From Triplophysa rosa (Eukaryota > Chordata > Actinopteri > Cypriniformes > Nemacheilidae): 64,000 nt of DNA. Each line of letters starts with the position of its first letter. Within the stretch, counting starts at the first letter, position 1. Below are positions 1 through 10,945 of this stretch, piece by piece. The translations under genes were made by a program, and so were the position numbers. The notes under the pieces were generated by a model. The model was given only the letters and a program-made list of their open reading frames with translations. It did not search any database and was not told the origin of the DNA. The stretch covers positions 25,137,867-25,201,866 of the forward strand of contig NC_079898.1 of assembly GCF_024868665.1 (NCBI RefSeq), given 5' to 3'.

Positions 1-123
1 AACAGTCTGAAGGATGCTGTGCCTTTTACGTTCATGCATGCTTTCACACAGCTTTATTATTACACAATGTATCATCAAGTAGACAAAAGTGATTACATCT
101 AAAATATTGTCTTTTTTCTTTAG

Positions 124-1896
124 GTAAGTACTTACTTGCATGTCACGGACAACAGCGTGGCGGTAGCTCCAGTATATGAGAGTATGACGCTGCCCAGAGA
201 CAAATCCCCGAGGCCGTCCTCCTCCTCCTCTTGTACCTTCCCATACTCCTCATCCTCCAACCAAGACGCCCTTAAACAGTCCAACAACTCCTCCATCCAC
301 CTGCTGCCAAAAAACACCAACATCTCCATCTTCAGCAGCCTGAAGAGAAAGAGCAAGAAGAGAAAGAAGAAGAAAGATGACCGTCGGCACACCATTCAGA
401 GGATCATGGGAGAGGAGGAGGCGGGTCCGACGCCTGTTTGCGAACCAGCGGTGTATGAGACTTGGCCTCTGAAAGAAAGGAGAAAACGTAAAAATGCAAG
501 GAAACCAAACAGTGACGGGGCGCAAGTCTTGGACTACATGAAGAACCCTTTGGAGAAAGACATCGACGCGGAGTCTTCCGGAGAGGTTGGGTCTCCAGTT
601 CGCTGTGCGTTTGAAGATCCCAAAGTTTCCAGTCGAGGACATGTGAAGAACCACTGCAGATTCCTCTCCTTGGGTTCTGTCTTGAGCTTTGACCTTTCCA
701 AGGATACGAGTCTCATTCCTAGCATTCAAGATGTCATCACAATCGGTCCCGCTGAGGGTAAAAAGACGAGCTGTGATCTGCAGGAGTCTCCGACAGCTCT
801 GAGCACCTTCAAAATGGCCCGCTCGGTTCCGACATGTAAAGAGGAGCCCAAGCGCACATCTTCGGGTGAAATAATCCTGAGAATTGACTGTAAAGATGCT
901 CGAAACATCAGCGTTGACACGGACGTCTCATTTACTGAAGATGAATTTCCTCCTCCCCCTTCTCCCGTCATTGAAGACATTTCTTTTGAAGGGACTGATA
1001 TTCCAATGAATAGTCTGTGTGGGATCAGTAGAGTAACTCAAGAGGAGCAGTGTAGTTGGGATGCACATGAAACTCATCTTGAAAGTAAAGACTTCAATGT
1101 CAGTCCTCCAGACGATACCGCAAATCGATGCTCAACCACGGCAGAGATTCGCACCCTGCTCCACAAGCCGGCCAAGACCTCTCGTCCGGCGAGAGAGAGT
1201 CCCATCCCACTTCAAGCATCTCACGTGGTTCTCAACTTCAAAACCAACAGAAGGGAGGACTCGGTGGACTCTGGACACTCCAGCTCTGGAAGCTTCAAGT
1301 TGGACACCTCCGACTGTCCAGCGTCCAAGAAAATCGTTAAGCTCCCATCAATGGACACAAACATCTCCAGCGTGAAGAAGTTTGAGTGCTCCAAAGAGAA
1401 CACGCCTTCTGTCGATGATCCGGTTCATCCTGACCACCAACAGTTTGAACAGGAGGAAGAGGAACTCGAGGACATCTGGAACAACACGAACGCCTACCGC
1501 CAAAGTGTTTGCTCTGATATCATGTATAGCGGCTACCAGACCTCCTCTCCAGACCAGCAGAGGGCACCCTCGCCCACAGAACAAGCAGCGCTCTTAAGAA
1601 AGCTGGCCACTGCGTCTGCACCCAACCTCCTTGTAGCCGAGTTCAGGTTGCCACAATCTGTCCAGCCGGTGGTGGGTTGTGGGACGCGGCAGAACTCGAA
1701 GGAAGAGACTTGCACTGCGGGAAGAAGAGACAGGAGGTCATGGGCTGCTTTTACTCAACAAGAGCAGGTTTATAAACAGGTGGCTGTCAATGAAACCGCT
1801 TCAGATCCTGTGAGACTGCCAGTTATAGAGCACCAGAATAAGTACATCTACCATTATAAAGAGGAGGAGGAGGAGGAGGAAGACGGGTTTGTGAAG
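124..1896 (+). CDS. Large disordered 591-codon exon of the beta-spectrin-like gene
   Basis: The exon follows a TTTCTTTAG acceptor and ends in AAG|GTGAGG; it is phase 0 at both ends. The encoded segment is low-complexity and probably disordered: a poly-Ser stretch near residues 30-40, a strongly basic stretch (KRKSKKRKKKKDDRR) near residues 73-87, acidic runs (QEEEELED near residue 445; a poly-Glu run of about eight just before the donor) and many Ser/Thr-Pro sites. A DEFPPPPSP motif at 940-966 resembles Ena/VASP EVH1 ligands. The block LEDIWNNTNAYRQS through RKLATASAPNLLVAEF (about 1465-1645) looks less random than its surroundings and may be a conserved linear module. I cannot assign a domain. 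Long single exons of this kind are not typical of the region between the last spectrin repeat and the PH domain in betaI or betaII. Confidence 0.75.
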
Positions 1897-4800
1897 GTGA
1901 GGTCTACATGTGTGTGCCCATGCTCTGTTTAACCCTGTTGAGTTATGGACTCATGTTGATGGTATTTAGGAGATGAGTGCACACCTCACATGTTGTTGTA
2001 GTTTAATAGGGAGCCGAGGAGATGAAGTATTTTTGTATGCAAAACCCGGAAGCGAGTTAGCATTTTAGGACTTCCAGTTCCATCGCTCCAAAGTTTTTTG
2101 GATGGGTTTTTGGTCAATCGCCCGAAATAAGGTCTGTGGTAAACAAAACCTCTAAATATTTTCACATTTTATTCTATGACATAAAACACACCAATTATAA
2201 CCCGCTTGTGATTTTTTAAAGCCTTATAGTGTCTTTAAAACGGCGATTGCTAACAAGTTGCTAAAAGTGACCTCTTCCTTTGGCGGGGACGTTAGACGTC
2301 ATCGCGAATATAAAGATCACAAATAATGCAACATGGGCATCTCTTAAAACGTAGATGCGGATTCATTCACAGAGTAATTACTTACCATTGAACACATTTT
2401 TCATAAAGTTTGAAAGAGTTGTCGGAGTATTGGTGCTGGTGATGTTGATATCGAGCGACCGTAGTGTAGTCTGTTGATGGCATGGTGTTAGTTTTTACTT
2501 CTGACAGTTGTATTTCGGCTTCAAAAGTAACAAATTAATTTGTTAATTTGTAAAGATTATCTTGATAGACAAAACGTGTAAACATCATAAACCTTTGGTA
2601 ATCACAGAGTTTATTCTTGGCGATCTTCCAAAAGTCTATGGGGAAAATGCATAGGCTTTCGGTTGAGGGAACCAGCGCGGCGCTTACTTCCGGGTTAGCC
2701 TACAAAAACACCTCATCTCTGAGGTACTGGATAGGTAGAGCATTGTGTTCGCATCACAAAGATTATGTGTTCAAACCCCAGGGAACACATATATTGCTAT
2801 AAAAATGTACAGCTTGAATGTCGCTTTATCTCATCTATTTATCTATTTTGGAAAAATCTACTGCTCTCTATCAGATGCATAAATGTAAAGTGTAAATGGA
2901 AGTACAAGTCATCGTGGAAAAAGCAAAGTGGCATAGGTCGTATTTGGGTGATTCTCAAACATGATCTTCTTAAAAACATTTGTATCAACAAATTCCCTTT
3001 ATATTCAGTTAAAACAAGATATGACATATGACATGTTTCAAGTTCAAGTTATTTATTTATAAAGCACATTTAAGGATGGCCCAAGCCAACCAAAGTGCTG
3101 TACAATTGTCATAGCATAAGAAGAAAGAGAGAAAAAAAAATATATATAAACATATGAAAACATTTCAAAACTTTTACTGACAGTTTAACACAATAAAAAA
3201 AAAAGTTTTACAAAAAAGCGTTAAAAATTCTCATTACTGTAACCATTTAAGACTGTCAATCTCATAGCATGTTTTGATAAAAACAAGCGAAGCCATGATG
3301 CCTAAGCAAGTTTTTATTAATCATACATAAATTAATATTTTCATAGAATATTATACATGCAAAATTTCTTTAAATGTGGAAAACTACCTGCATCGACCTG
3401 TGTAATGAGAAGGGAAAAAGTCGTGTACACAGCGTGACAAGAGAATATTACGTTTTTAACTAGAAAAATATAAAGTAATTTGTTAACTTGCTAGCCAAGG
3501 TACTAGTAGATCAAACTTAATGTAAATATCTTTGTGTGTTTAAACGCTCTTTCAAAAACGTTACGGGTGATGAGAATATCAGTCCTGGACACTTCTTTCT
3601 TCCACTATTTCTTCATTTTTATTATACATGAATATTCTGTCAATCATTTTTTGTCATTTGAGAACATCTTGTAGAACATCCAATAGTTTTTTCACAATAT
3701 TTTAATTTTACTCTGTTTAAATGACAACATATAATGCACTCAGACAAATCGGGAAGCGTACGGTTGCGAGAATTTCAGCAGAAAAAGCAATAAAAAATTA
3801 TGTTTTGTCCAAGGTAGAGAACACAATGATCTTTATTATGTTTTCTGAACTGTGTAGCAGACAGATAGACATGCACATTTGGTCAGTTTTTGTTATAATT
3901 CAGGAATGTTTTGTCATGTGTGTTGAACAGGATCAGTCTGCGAGTCTTCTGTCTCTTCAGATGGCCTTAGAGGGATCTGCCAAAGACTCTGATATTCAGG
4001 TACATTTCAACTTTCTCCACAGAAGTTAACCATTTATTTCTACAATCAAAACATACTTTTTCATTTCTGATTATATTATACAGAAATGACCAAAAGTGAT
4101 GTCTACTGAGCATATTTGGACAGTATTGGCTTTGAATGCCTCTTTAGATTAGATTTGGTTTGATTCAATCGAATCTGTCAAAATCTGAGGTGAACGATAC
4201 ATAATGTACAAACATTAAACTTTTATTGTTTTTTATTGGACAAAGTAATTGGGTAAAAAGGAGGAATCATGGGTTTTTATTAAAAAAATGCAAATATAAG
4301 AAAATAAAACATACATTGAATACAATTGCATCAATTAATAATATTTCTTGACCCTCTCTTGTGGTAATATTTTGTAGTCGTTATCCTGGGTCTTGACTCA
4401 AATTTGCCCAATTTTGGTCCGACCTCATTCCCAATTCTTCTCGAATCTGAACTTTGGTTTTTGCTCTGAGCAAAACTACACAGCATGGATACGTTTTTCA
4501 AACATCTTTAATATTATTTTTGAATGATACAGTCCATTTTCCTCTGTATAGATTAATACAGGGGCTCCCAAAGTAGGGCCACATCAACGCAAGGGGCGGC
4601 GTCACGAGATGATTTCCAGAAATCAATTCTTTTTTCATTATTAGAAATAGCGTATTTTATCCATAAGTGTAACAAAATATAAAAATATGAGTTGAATTCA
4701 AAATAAAACCATGCAAATAATAGCCATCAGCCTTTCGAATTTCCTTCCCCTCGATCGTGACCCCTGAGGATGTTAGACTGTTGTGTTCTTTTGTGTTGTT

Positions 4801-7568
4801 GTTATGCTCGTGTATGTATAGACCTGCATGTCCGCCGTTGCACGCGACGTTTGTATACTTTAATAAGATCATTTTGTGAAATGATCGAGAAGGTTTAATG
4901 ATCAAATTACAAAGATCACACAGGTTGTACATTTTATAACTGATCATTACAAACAGCGGCAAAACGATAACTTGAAAGTGAAAATCTTGAAAACAACTCA
5001 GTTTACATTGGACTGGCGAAAAGTCATATACGGGTTTGGAGCAAAATGAAAGAAAAATGTAAATAACATTGAAAACAAATGATCTGTGCTCAATACTGTA
5101 CAAGGTGTGCAAACTGACTGATATTTGACCATCTGTAGTAAGAGATCATGGTTTATGTACAACAACAAGTAAAGTAATGAGTAAATAGCTATAAAATAAT
5201 ATTACGTTAGACTGTGTTCTTTTGTGTCGTCATTATGCGCGTGTTTGGATAGACCTTATTAGCGCAGCGTTTGCATACTTTAACCACCTCCAATGATAGT
5301 GGGGGTCTCGAGTCTCTGGCGCTGTTATTTTGGGGGTCGTGGGCTGAAAAGTTTGGGAATTCCTGGATTAATATATAATATAATTTGTGTTTAATAGAAT
5401 GAAAAGCAAGAACCGCCATCTATGGAGGGTACACTTGAACGAAAACAGAAACTGCAGTTGGGCGGAAAACGGGTAAATATGAAACGTGATAATTCACTTT
5501 ACATGTCAGATGTTTGTTTGATGTTGTCCTTTTGATCCTGTTGATGGATGAAAAATATTGATTTGTTATTTCAGGCATCATGTAGGGGATGGAGCTCATA
5601 TCACGCTGCCCTTTACAAAGGAACAATGTGTTTCTATCAGGACAGAAAAGATGCGCTGAAGGTAAGCTTGAGAAGATTACAGCCAGGTGTTCGTTCAGGG
5701 TTTGTATATCTGATGCGTGAAAAATGCATAAATTGTGTTTTAATTGTTATAATGTATGTGAGCTAGTCTAAGTGACTGTGTTTTGTGTGTCAGAGTTGCG
5801 TGACCAGTCTTCCTCTAAATCTGATCGGAGCCATGTGTGAGCCGTCACCAGAGTACACCAAAAAACCAAACTGCTTCTGTCTGAGGTGACTGACCATCAT
5901 CTCCACACCATCTCTACTGTCCTGCATGTTTATCTCTAGACCAAAGAAATGACAAAAGCCTCTGTCACAGGTTGCGAGATGGATCTGAGTATCTCCTCAG
6001 TGCTTCTTCACGATTTATGATGCGGAAATGGATCTTGAGAATCCAAGAGCACGCTGGTATGATTCCATTATGCATTTATTACTCCGTCTGCCCGTTTAAT
6101 AAACTGTGTTGACCACTTTTAATGAGCGTGAACATGATTTCTTCTCTCTTCTCAGCATCTGGAGTGAATATATCAGCACGTCACAATCCCTCGGCCGACG
6201 CCGCTCCGCTCAGATGTCCTCCTCAGACTGACAGCAGTCACTATACAGATGAATGTCAGTCTCCCGTGAGAAGTTACGTCACCTCTACGGTTCTAGCACA
6301 GAGTCAGTCCACCTCAGGGAGAAGTAAAGAAATCATCGTCCACGCCGGTGACGGTCTGCACATCCATCAGAGACATCAGGAGCTGTTGAGCACCTCATCT
6401 TCACATGCAGGACATTGTGGTAAGACTATTTGGTACAAAATGAATTGTGCAAAAATGTTCGATGATTAGAAATCGACACTAGAACTTACAAATGACGTAC
6501 AAGGTGACCAGTTCCTATAAATGAGAATTTCCACTAATTGTCCGTCTTGTACAATAGCTACTAATTGCTGTGAAATTCTGTTGGGTTGTTTAAATCCGCA
6601 TGCCCAATATGATCCACAAGAGGGCAGTAGTGCACAGCACAAGCACATCTGTTTGCTGTCAGCTGATTGTTATTTCTGGAGAATCATTTACATTGGCTTT
6701 CTACATTTCGTCATTTTCCATGCCGGTCACGTTATTTTCAAACGTCGCCTTTATTTATACAGTCCTGTGTGGACATGTGCGTTATAGAGGATGAAACTTG
6801 TTTCCGTTTTCTTTCTACAGAGGATGAGTTCAGGTCAAATGGACAGAGCCTTCATCATCAGAACCCCTCTGGTGTTCATTCATCATCCATCCTCCGGGGC
6901 TGGACCGGTGAAAAGAGACGCTCCCACTCCTTTACATCCGGTAAACAAACACAATCCCCACTGTACCGCTCAACATCCAAAGCTCTTATCTGTCTGATGT
7001 CACGCCGAAGCCAATGACACAAACTTCGGTTGTATTATTTTACATTTAACATTAAATTGTATAAAACATTTTTGGTCTTGACACATTTTTTTAAATAAAG
7101 CAAGCAATAGAACAAAAGACGACAAAAGAGAAAGGGTGAGGCTCCTAGGTTCTATTAACAGAAAAAATCGAGACAACTTCCAGGGCTTTTCTATCTCATA
7201 CTTTTTTTTCCGCCTAAATCTAAAGTTAGTCTGTGTGGTTGAGACGGAGGCCGTTTCAAGTAAAATGATTAAAACCAGTTTTTAATGTGTTCAGTGTATA
7301 TGATCTTTAAACACTGACGTCTCTTTCTACAGCCACATATCAGAGGATAAAGCCGGTGTTAGCGCCTCCTACAGGACGAGAGCAGGACAACAGCTCCAGT
7401 TATTCTGTCACTTTATTCATCCGAGATCGAGAGACGACATCAGCGATGGCCGAGCCGACCGGCGTCAGTCAGGATTCCTCCTCTGACGTTCCCCTGCTGA
7501 GCTACATGAGCCTCCCGCGACCACGAAACAAATCCGTCTTCAGGAAGTTCTTCGGGAAAAAGGAGTGA
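124..7568 (+). CDS. Beta-spectrin-like protein, C-terminal half (PH domain), partial at 5' end
   Basis: Nine exons join in frame: 124-1896, 3931-3999, 5407-5472, 5575-5661, 5794-5885, 5971-6056, 6156-6419, 6821-6940, 7333-7568, giving 930 codons and a TGA stop. All introns are GT-AG and phases match. Exon 2 could instead start at 3904, also in frame. Exons 3-6 and the first bases of exon 7 encode a pleckstrin-homology domain that begins MEGTLERKQKL and contains GKRASCRGWSSYHAALYKG, FYQDRKDALKS, FCLRLRDGSEYLL and the C-terminal helix RKWILRIQEHA. This layout (MEG-L-RK, KxAS-R-W, FYKD-K, F-LRL--G-E-L) is that of beta-spectrin PH domains, which bind phosphoinositides at the membrane. The end, SVFRKFFGKKE, resembles the basic FGKKK-type tail of beta spectrins. 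No spectrin repeats are visible, so actin-binding and repeat exons must lie upstream of the window. The subtype is unresolved; the PH is divergent from betaI/betaII, and a betaV-like or fish-specific paralogue is possible. Confidence 0.82.
2019..2719. mobile_element. Non-autonomous DNA transposon with ~33-bp terminal inverted repeats
   Basis: The left end starts GAGATGAAGTATTTTTGTAT and the right end, read on the minus strand, starts GAGATGAGGTGTTTTTGTAG; both continue to CCCGGAAG, so about 33 bp match with few differences. The 700 bp between them has no long ORF. I could not find a clean target-site duplication, so the superfamily is not assigned. Confidence 0.65.
2726..2912 (+). mobile_element. 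tRNA-derived SINE (degenerate)
   Basis: The head looks like a tRNA promoter: GGTAGAGCATTGTG (A-box region) and GTGTTCAAACCCCAGGGAAC (B-box region, GTTCAAACCC). The body contains AAAATGTACAGCTTGAATG and the copy ends in a degenerate GCATAAATGTAAAGTG tail of the type shared with the L2 copy at 10946-12478. It lies directly after the element ending at 2719. It is a SINE rather than a functional tRNA because no cloverleaf can be completed. Confidence 0.7.
3041..3120 (+). repeat. Probable dispersed-repeat fragment
   Basis: The segment around TTATTTATAAAGCACATTTA through CCAAAGTGCTGTACAATTG resembles a common fish LINE-derived fragment (AAGTGCTGTACA). It is followed by an A-rich stretch. Identification rests on recall of the motif only. 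Confidence 0.35.
4000..5406. other. Intron of beta-spectrin-like gene with a degenerate internal duplication
   Basis: No exon is seen between 4000 and 5406. Two related segments occur about 440 bp apart: 4770-4862 and 5212-5280. Both run from GACTGT..GTTCTTTTGTGT through TAGACCT to a TTTG(T/C)ATACTTTAA end. The flanks carry CTCCCAAAGTAGGG (about 4566) and AAAAGTTTGGGAATTCCTGG (about 5346), which look like opposite ends of an old inverted-repeat transposon with internal repetition. Confidence 0.4.
5422..6056 (+). other. Genomic span of the spectrin-type PH domain
   Basis: The PH fold runs from MEG in exon 3 (ATG at 5422) across four further exons to the C-terminal helix ending at 6056. The tryptophan expected in that helix is present (RKWILRIQEH). 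The strand-1/strand-2 loop has K and R residues (ERKQKLQLGGKR) suited to phosphoinositide contact. Compared with betaI/betaII, a Cys replaces the usual Ser/Asn in AS-R-W (ASCRGW). Confidence 0.8.
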
Positions 7569-7599
7569 CTCGAGACGTTTGTGGCTCGCAGCAGGCCGA

Positions 7600-7605
7600 A
7601 ATAAA
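7600..7605 (+). terminator. Candidate polyadenylation signal AATAAA
   Basis: AATAAA lies 32 bp after the TGA stop of the beta-spectrin-like gene. A second AATAAA at 7777-7782 sits at the edge of a transposon and is the alternative. The short 3' UTR implied is unusual but possible. Confidence 0.5.
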
Positions 7606-7779
7606 CTCTGACCGTCATGTGCAGGACACACAAGTTACGAGCTTCTTAAAAAAGCTCGCGGATATTTATAGATCAGATCAGATGGCGAGAACCATTTCTT
7701 TTGAGAGTTTTCTTCGTGTTGCTAAACGTTTTGTGATGTTCACAGCTTCATTTCTCACTGTATGAGCCGGGAAAGAAAT

Positions 7780-8252
7780 AAAGGAACAGTTCACCCCGAA
7801 AATGGGTTTCTCACCCTGTTCTTGTCATATGACGATGGTGAGTATTTCTGTCCAGCTCCATAATGAAATGTAAAAAAAATCATATTTGAAAAAGTTATTT
7901 AGTAAATCACACACTTTTATGACTTTTGTATGACCCGTTTTTCTATCATTGACAGAGTTTGTCCCCATTTACCCTCATTGTGTGGAAATGCACAGCGTGA
8001 AAAATCTCATTTTGTGTTTCACGGAGGAAAGTGAGTCGGGTTTCGAACAACGCAAGGGTGAATAAATGATGACAATGTTCAATTTTAGCCCCGTTGAAAA
8101 ACCAGCATATGCTGGGTTAGGTAATGTTTCGATGCTGGTTTGACCAGCTTAATCCAGCTATGGACCAGCACATGACCAGTTTAAACCAGCATCAAAACAT
8201 ACCAAACCAGCATATGCTGGTTTTTTCAACAGGAAGGTGAACTGTTTCTTTA
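7780..8252. mobile_element. TTCACCC-type non-autonomous element, interrupted
   Basis: The left end reads AAAGGAACAGTTCACCCC. The right end on the minus strand reads TTAAAGAAACAGTTCACC. This is the abundant fish repeat whose ends read AGTTCACCCAAAAATGA. The 3' end is split by a separate palindromic repeat at 8093-8230, so the uninterrupted copy would be about 335 bp. Confidence 0.6.
8093..8230. mobile_element. Palindromic miniature element nested in the TTCACCC repeat
   Basis: A 138-bp unit starts GTTGAAAAACCAGCATATGC and ends GCATATGCTGGTTTTTTCAAC, a near-perfect inverted repeat. The interior is made of CCAGC/GCTGG words (GACCAGC, ACCAGTTTAAACCAGC) that can pair along much of the length. It probably forms a long hairpin. 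Confidence 0.7.
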
Positions 8253-8553
8253 ATCGCACCATTTTCTCAGCGTTTGGCAAAAAATGTTTCTAAATGGGTG
8301 AAGTTTGCTGTAATCATCTACTGATATGAGACGTTTGATATGTTCAGTGTGTCCAGCACATTCCACTTGAGGGTGTGTTTTGAATTCTTGTCTCTGTTTT
8401 TGTGTTTGGTGTGGATTGCGGTTGATGTTGATGGTTATCAGTTTCATTGTCTAGTCATTGTTTTAATTTTCCTGAGGTTATGGCACATATTATTTGTTGG
8501 CTTGTCATGTTTTCCGTTGTTTGAGTTTTGTTCATGTCTTTTTCGCGGAGGTC

Positions 8554-8846
8554 TTAAACGAACAGTTCACCCAAAAATGAAAAGTCTGTCGTTTGAGCCA
8601 ATCGCCAGAGCCATAAAACCCACGTGACTCCATATTGACATTCATTGCAGTAGATGGAGGAAAAAATCTATTTCTTGCCGTCAAGGGGTCTTTGAAAGGT
8701 GAAACATTACTGTAATATAATATATTGAAGTCTTCTAAGCCCTGATTTGAAGTCATAGCATCCAAATCTCATTTGCATTTATAGACGCACTGTTGCATCT
8801 GAAGATATGTCGACCATTTTTATTTTTGGGTGAACTCTTCCTTTAA
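8554..8846. mobile_element. TTCACCC-type non-autonomous element
   Basis: The copy starts TTAAACGAACAGTTCACCCA and ends ATTTTTGGGTGAACTCTTCC followed by TTTAA. The termini are inverted repeats of each other. The 290-bp interior has no coding potential. Confidence 0.65.
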
Positions 8847-9180
8847 TAATCCCAGACTTCTAAACACTATATGATTGCCACTTTCACAAACTAGAGATTC
8901 TTTCCATATTTATACTAATGCTGTGTTTTTGAAAAGAGTTTTTAATGCTTTTGTACTGTATGGGTCACTTGTATCAAACACAAGAAAACAATGATTTGAG
9001 ATTGACGATACGTCTTTTTGACTGTTTTTACACGCAATATAAAACATTGTTGTGCAGATTTCCTGATGCCAGAACCTTTTACGACCGAGTTGATTTTTTC
9101 AGTTTGAGAAAACCGTTGTGGGTCATTACACTGCCTTTACGAAAAATCACAGATGAGATCAATAGTTTCTCTTAGACGTG

Positions 9181-9410
9181 AGATGAAATGGAGAGCAAGG
9201 GGAAACTTTCTCCTGAGAAGAAAAAAAAGAGTCACAAAAGTCGCTGTCATTGGAGTTTCAGATGAGATGTCGCAAACTGAGCTCAGATTTGTCAAGTCTA
9301 CAATCAAAACTCAATATTATTGAAGATCTCAGTCATTTCTCATCAAATTTACCCAGATCCAGATTATTTTACCTCTCCAATCTACATTCATTTTGTCAGG
9401 AGTGGTTATG
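9181..9410 (+). repeat. Dispersed repeat, shared with 39990-40225 (inverted)
   Basis: The stretch from GAGATGAAATGGAGAGCAA through CAATATTATTGAAGATCTCA to ATCTACATTCATTTT recurs on the opposite strand at 39990-40225 with roughly 80% agreement by eye. A shorter relative is at 47235-47300 (GTGTAAAATGAATGTAGATT). Confidence 0.6.
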
Positions 9411-10737
9411 ATTTTTGTTGGTTTTATTGAGTGTCATTGAATTACAGCACATGTAGAAAACTGAGATCCAGTTCGACTCGAAGGCCTCACGCCTGCTATA
9501 AATCAATGACTGCAACGGTGAAGAAATGAGCTGCTTGTGTTTGATGTTTGTTTTAATGATCCAGAAGTCACGATCACCTCCAGATGACTTTCTCTGCCTC
9601 TCAGATGGGATTTGTGAAGCGCTGATACAGCAAGTGAAGATAAACTTCCATAATAATCTTTAAAGCCCAGAGGAGGAGATCTGAGCTGAAATCCTGCGGG
9701 GTTCATGCTTTTGCATATGAAAAGCTGTTAGCACTGGAAGCGAGATGCTCCTCCAATCCCTTTAAGCTTTCAAAGAGTCTGTGCATGCAGAATTGGTGGA
9801 TGTTTCGTGTTGAAGAGATAATAAGATGCTGTACAGTCGCCACTCAGAACTAACCGAGGCAAAACAAAAAGAGAATCCGTGATAAATCCTAACGCTCCGG
9901 ACCAGCTTAAATTCAGAGAGCTGATGCCAGGGGCACACAAAAGTGTGCTAAACAATGGCATGCACCGCATGGTCCGTGTAGGATTAGTATGAGTGAAGTA
10001 CTCGAAATGTGCCGAGTCCTGAGGGACAGACAGATTTATTACGACTGCGACGTCCCAACATCTTATTTCTGGAGGTCTGTGTTCATGCAAAGTTCATGCT
10101 ATTAATGCAGAATCTTTAATAGTACATAATTTGTTTTTATATTATTATATTGTATGCGTAAGCTAAGAAATAATCAAATTAGCTGTAAAAGTGATTTCAA
10201 CATTAAATCTTAGTAAAGATTTGCTGTAACTTAATGCAAGTAATGTACAAACATGCTGGTACAAACATGACTTATCGATCACGTCATTTTGACAGATCTT
10301 ATTCACAAGACTGAGTGCACATTGATTTTTTTCTTGAGGTTGGACGTGTGATGTGATGGACCGTTGACAGTGATGAAGGGTACGGGGTGACCTCTGTGAT
10401 TTGAGCACTGGAGGTGACACGTTTGGCTCACCATCGACCATTCACACTATTCAGTCCACCAGAACATTCGGAGAGAGAAAGAACCGATTGTTCACTTTCA
10501 TTGGCGTAATTGACCCGTGACTCGACCCGGTGACGTTTTGAAACACATTTATCAATGTCATGAATGTGACACACGGAGCCGTTAGAGAAAGACCACCAGA
10601 AGAACTGTACTGTATGTGGAGAGCAGAGATCAGGTCATGTGCATGCCAAAATCTCCTAAAGAGCATTTTACTTTTTGATATCTTGGTGAATTGTTGAGAT
10701 CTGTTGAGGAAAAAACAATTTCTTCTAATTTCTGTAG

Positions 10738-10925
10738 ACACTGTAAAAAATCCTGTAAAAAACGGAAACATACTGTAAAATAACAGTGCTTTCCATGGTT
10801 CTCTTGTAAATTGCAGTCTTTTTCTGTAATTTGACAGTTTTTGATTGTATTTCAAAAATATGTGAAAAGGCTGTAAAAAACAGCAAAATTCTGTAAAATT
10901 GCAGCTTTTTTTGCGGCGAAGCATT
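10738..10925. repeat. CTGTAAAA-rich dispersed repeat
   Basis: The segment opens ACACTGTAAAAAATCCTGTA and repeats CTGTAAAA/TTTTACAG words throughout. A relative with the same ACTGTAAAAAA start lies at 13083. This looks like a fish non-autonomous DNA element, but its ends are not clear. Confidence 0.45.
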
Positions 10926-10945
10926 TGGGATATTAAAGAGTTCTC

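Larger units (their letters stand above)
1897..3930. other. Intron 1 (in window) of the beta-spectrin-like gene
   Basis: About 2 kb between donor GTGAGG and the TTGAACAG acceptor (or TATAATTCAG at 3903). It holds a 0.7 kb inverted-repeat transposon (2019-2719), a tRNA-derived SINE (2726-2912) and a likely old repeat at 3041-3120. I see no coding exon in it. Confidence 0.6.

Noticed and set aside
250..729. Minus-strand 159-aa open frame
   Set aside because: It is the shadow of the Ser/Lys-rich spectrin-like exon and has no splice signals or family motifs.
2726..2800. tRNA gene
   Set aside because: A- and B-box-like blocks are present but the cloverleaf cannot be formed and a SINE body and tail follow.
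4657..5112. 151-aa minus-strand open frame
   Set aside because: It falls in an intron with degenerate repeat content; no homology or codon pattern supports it.
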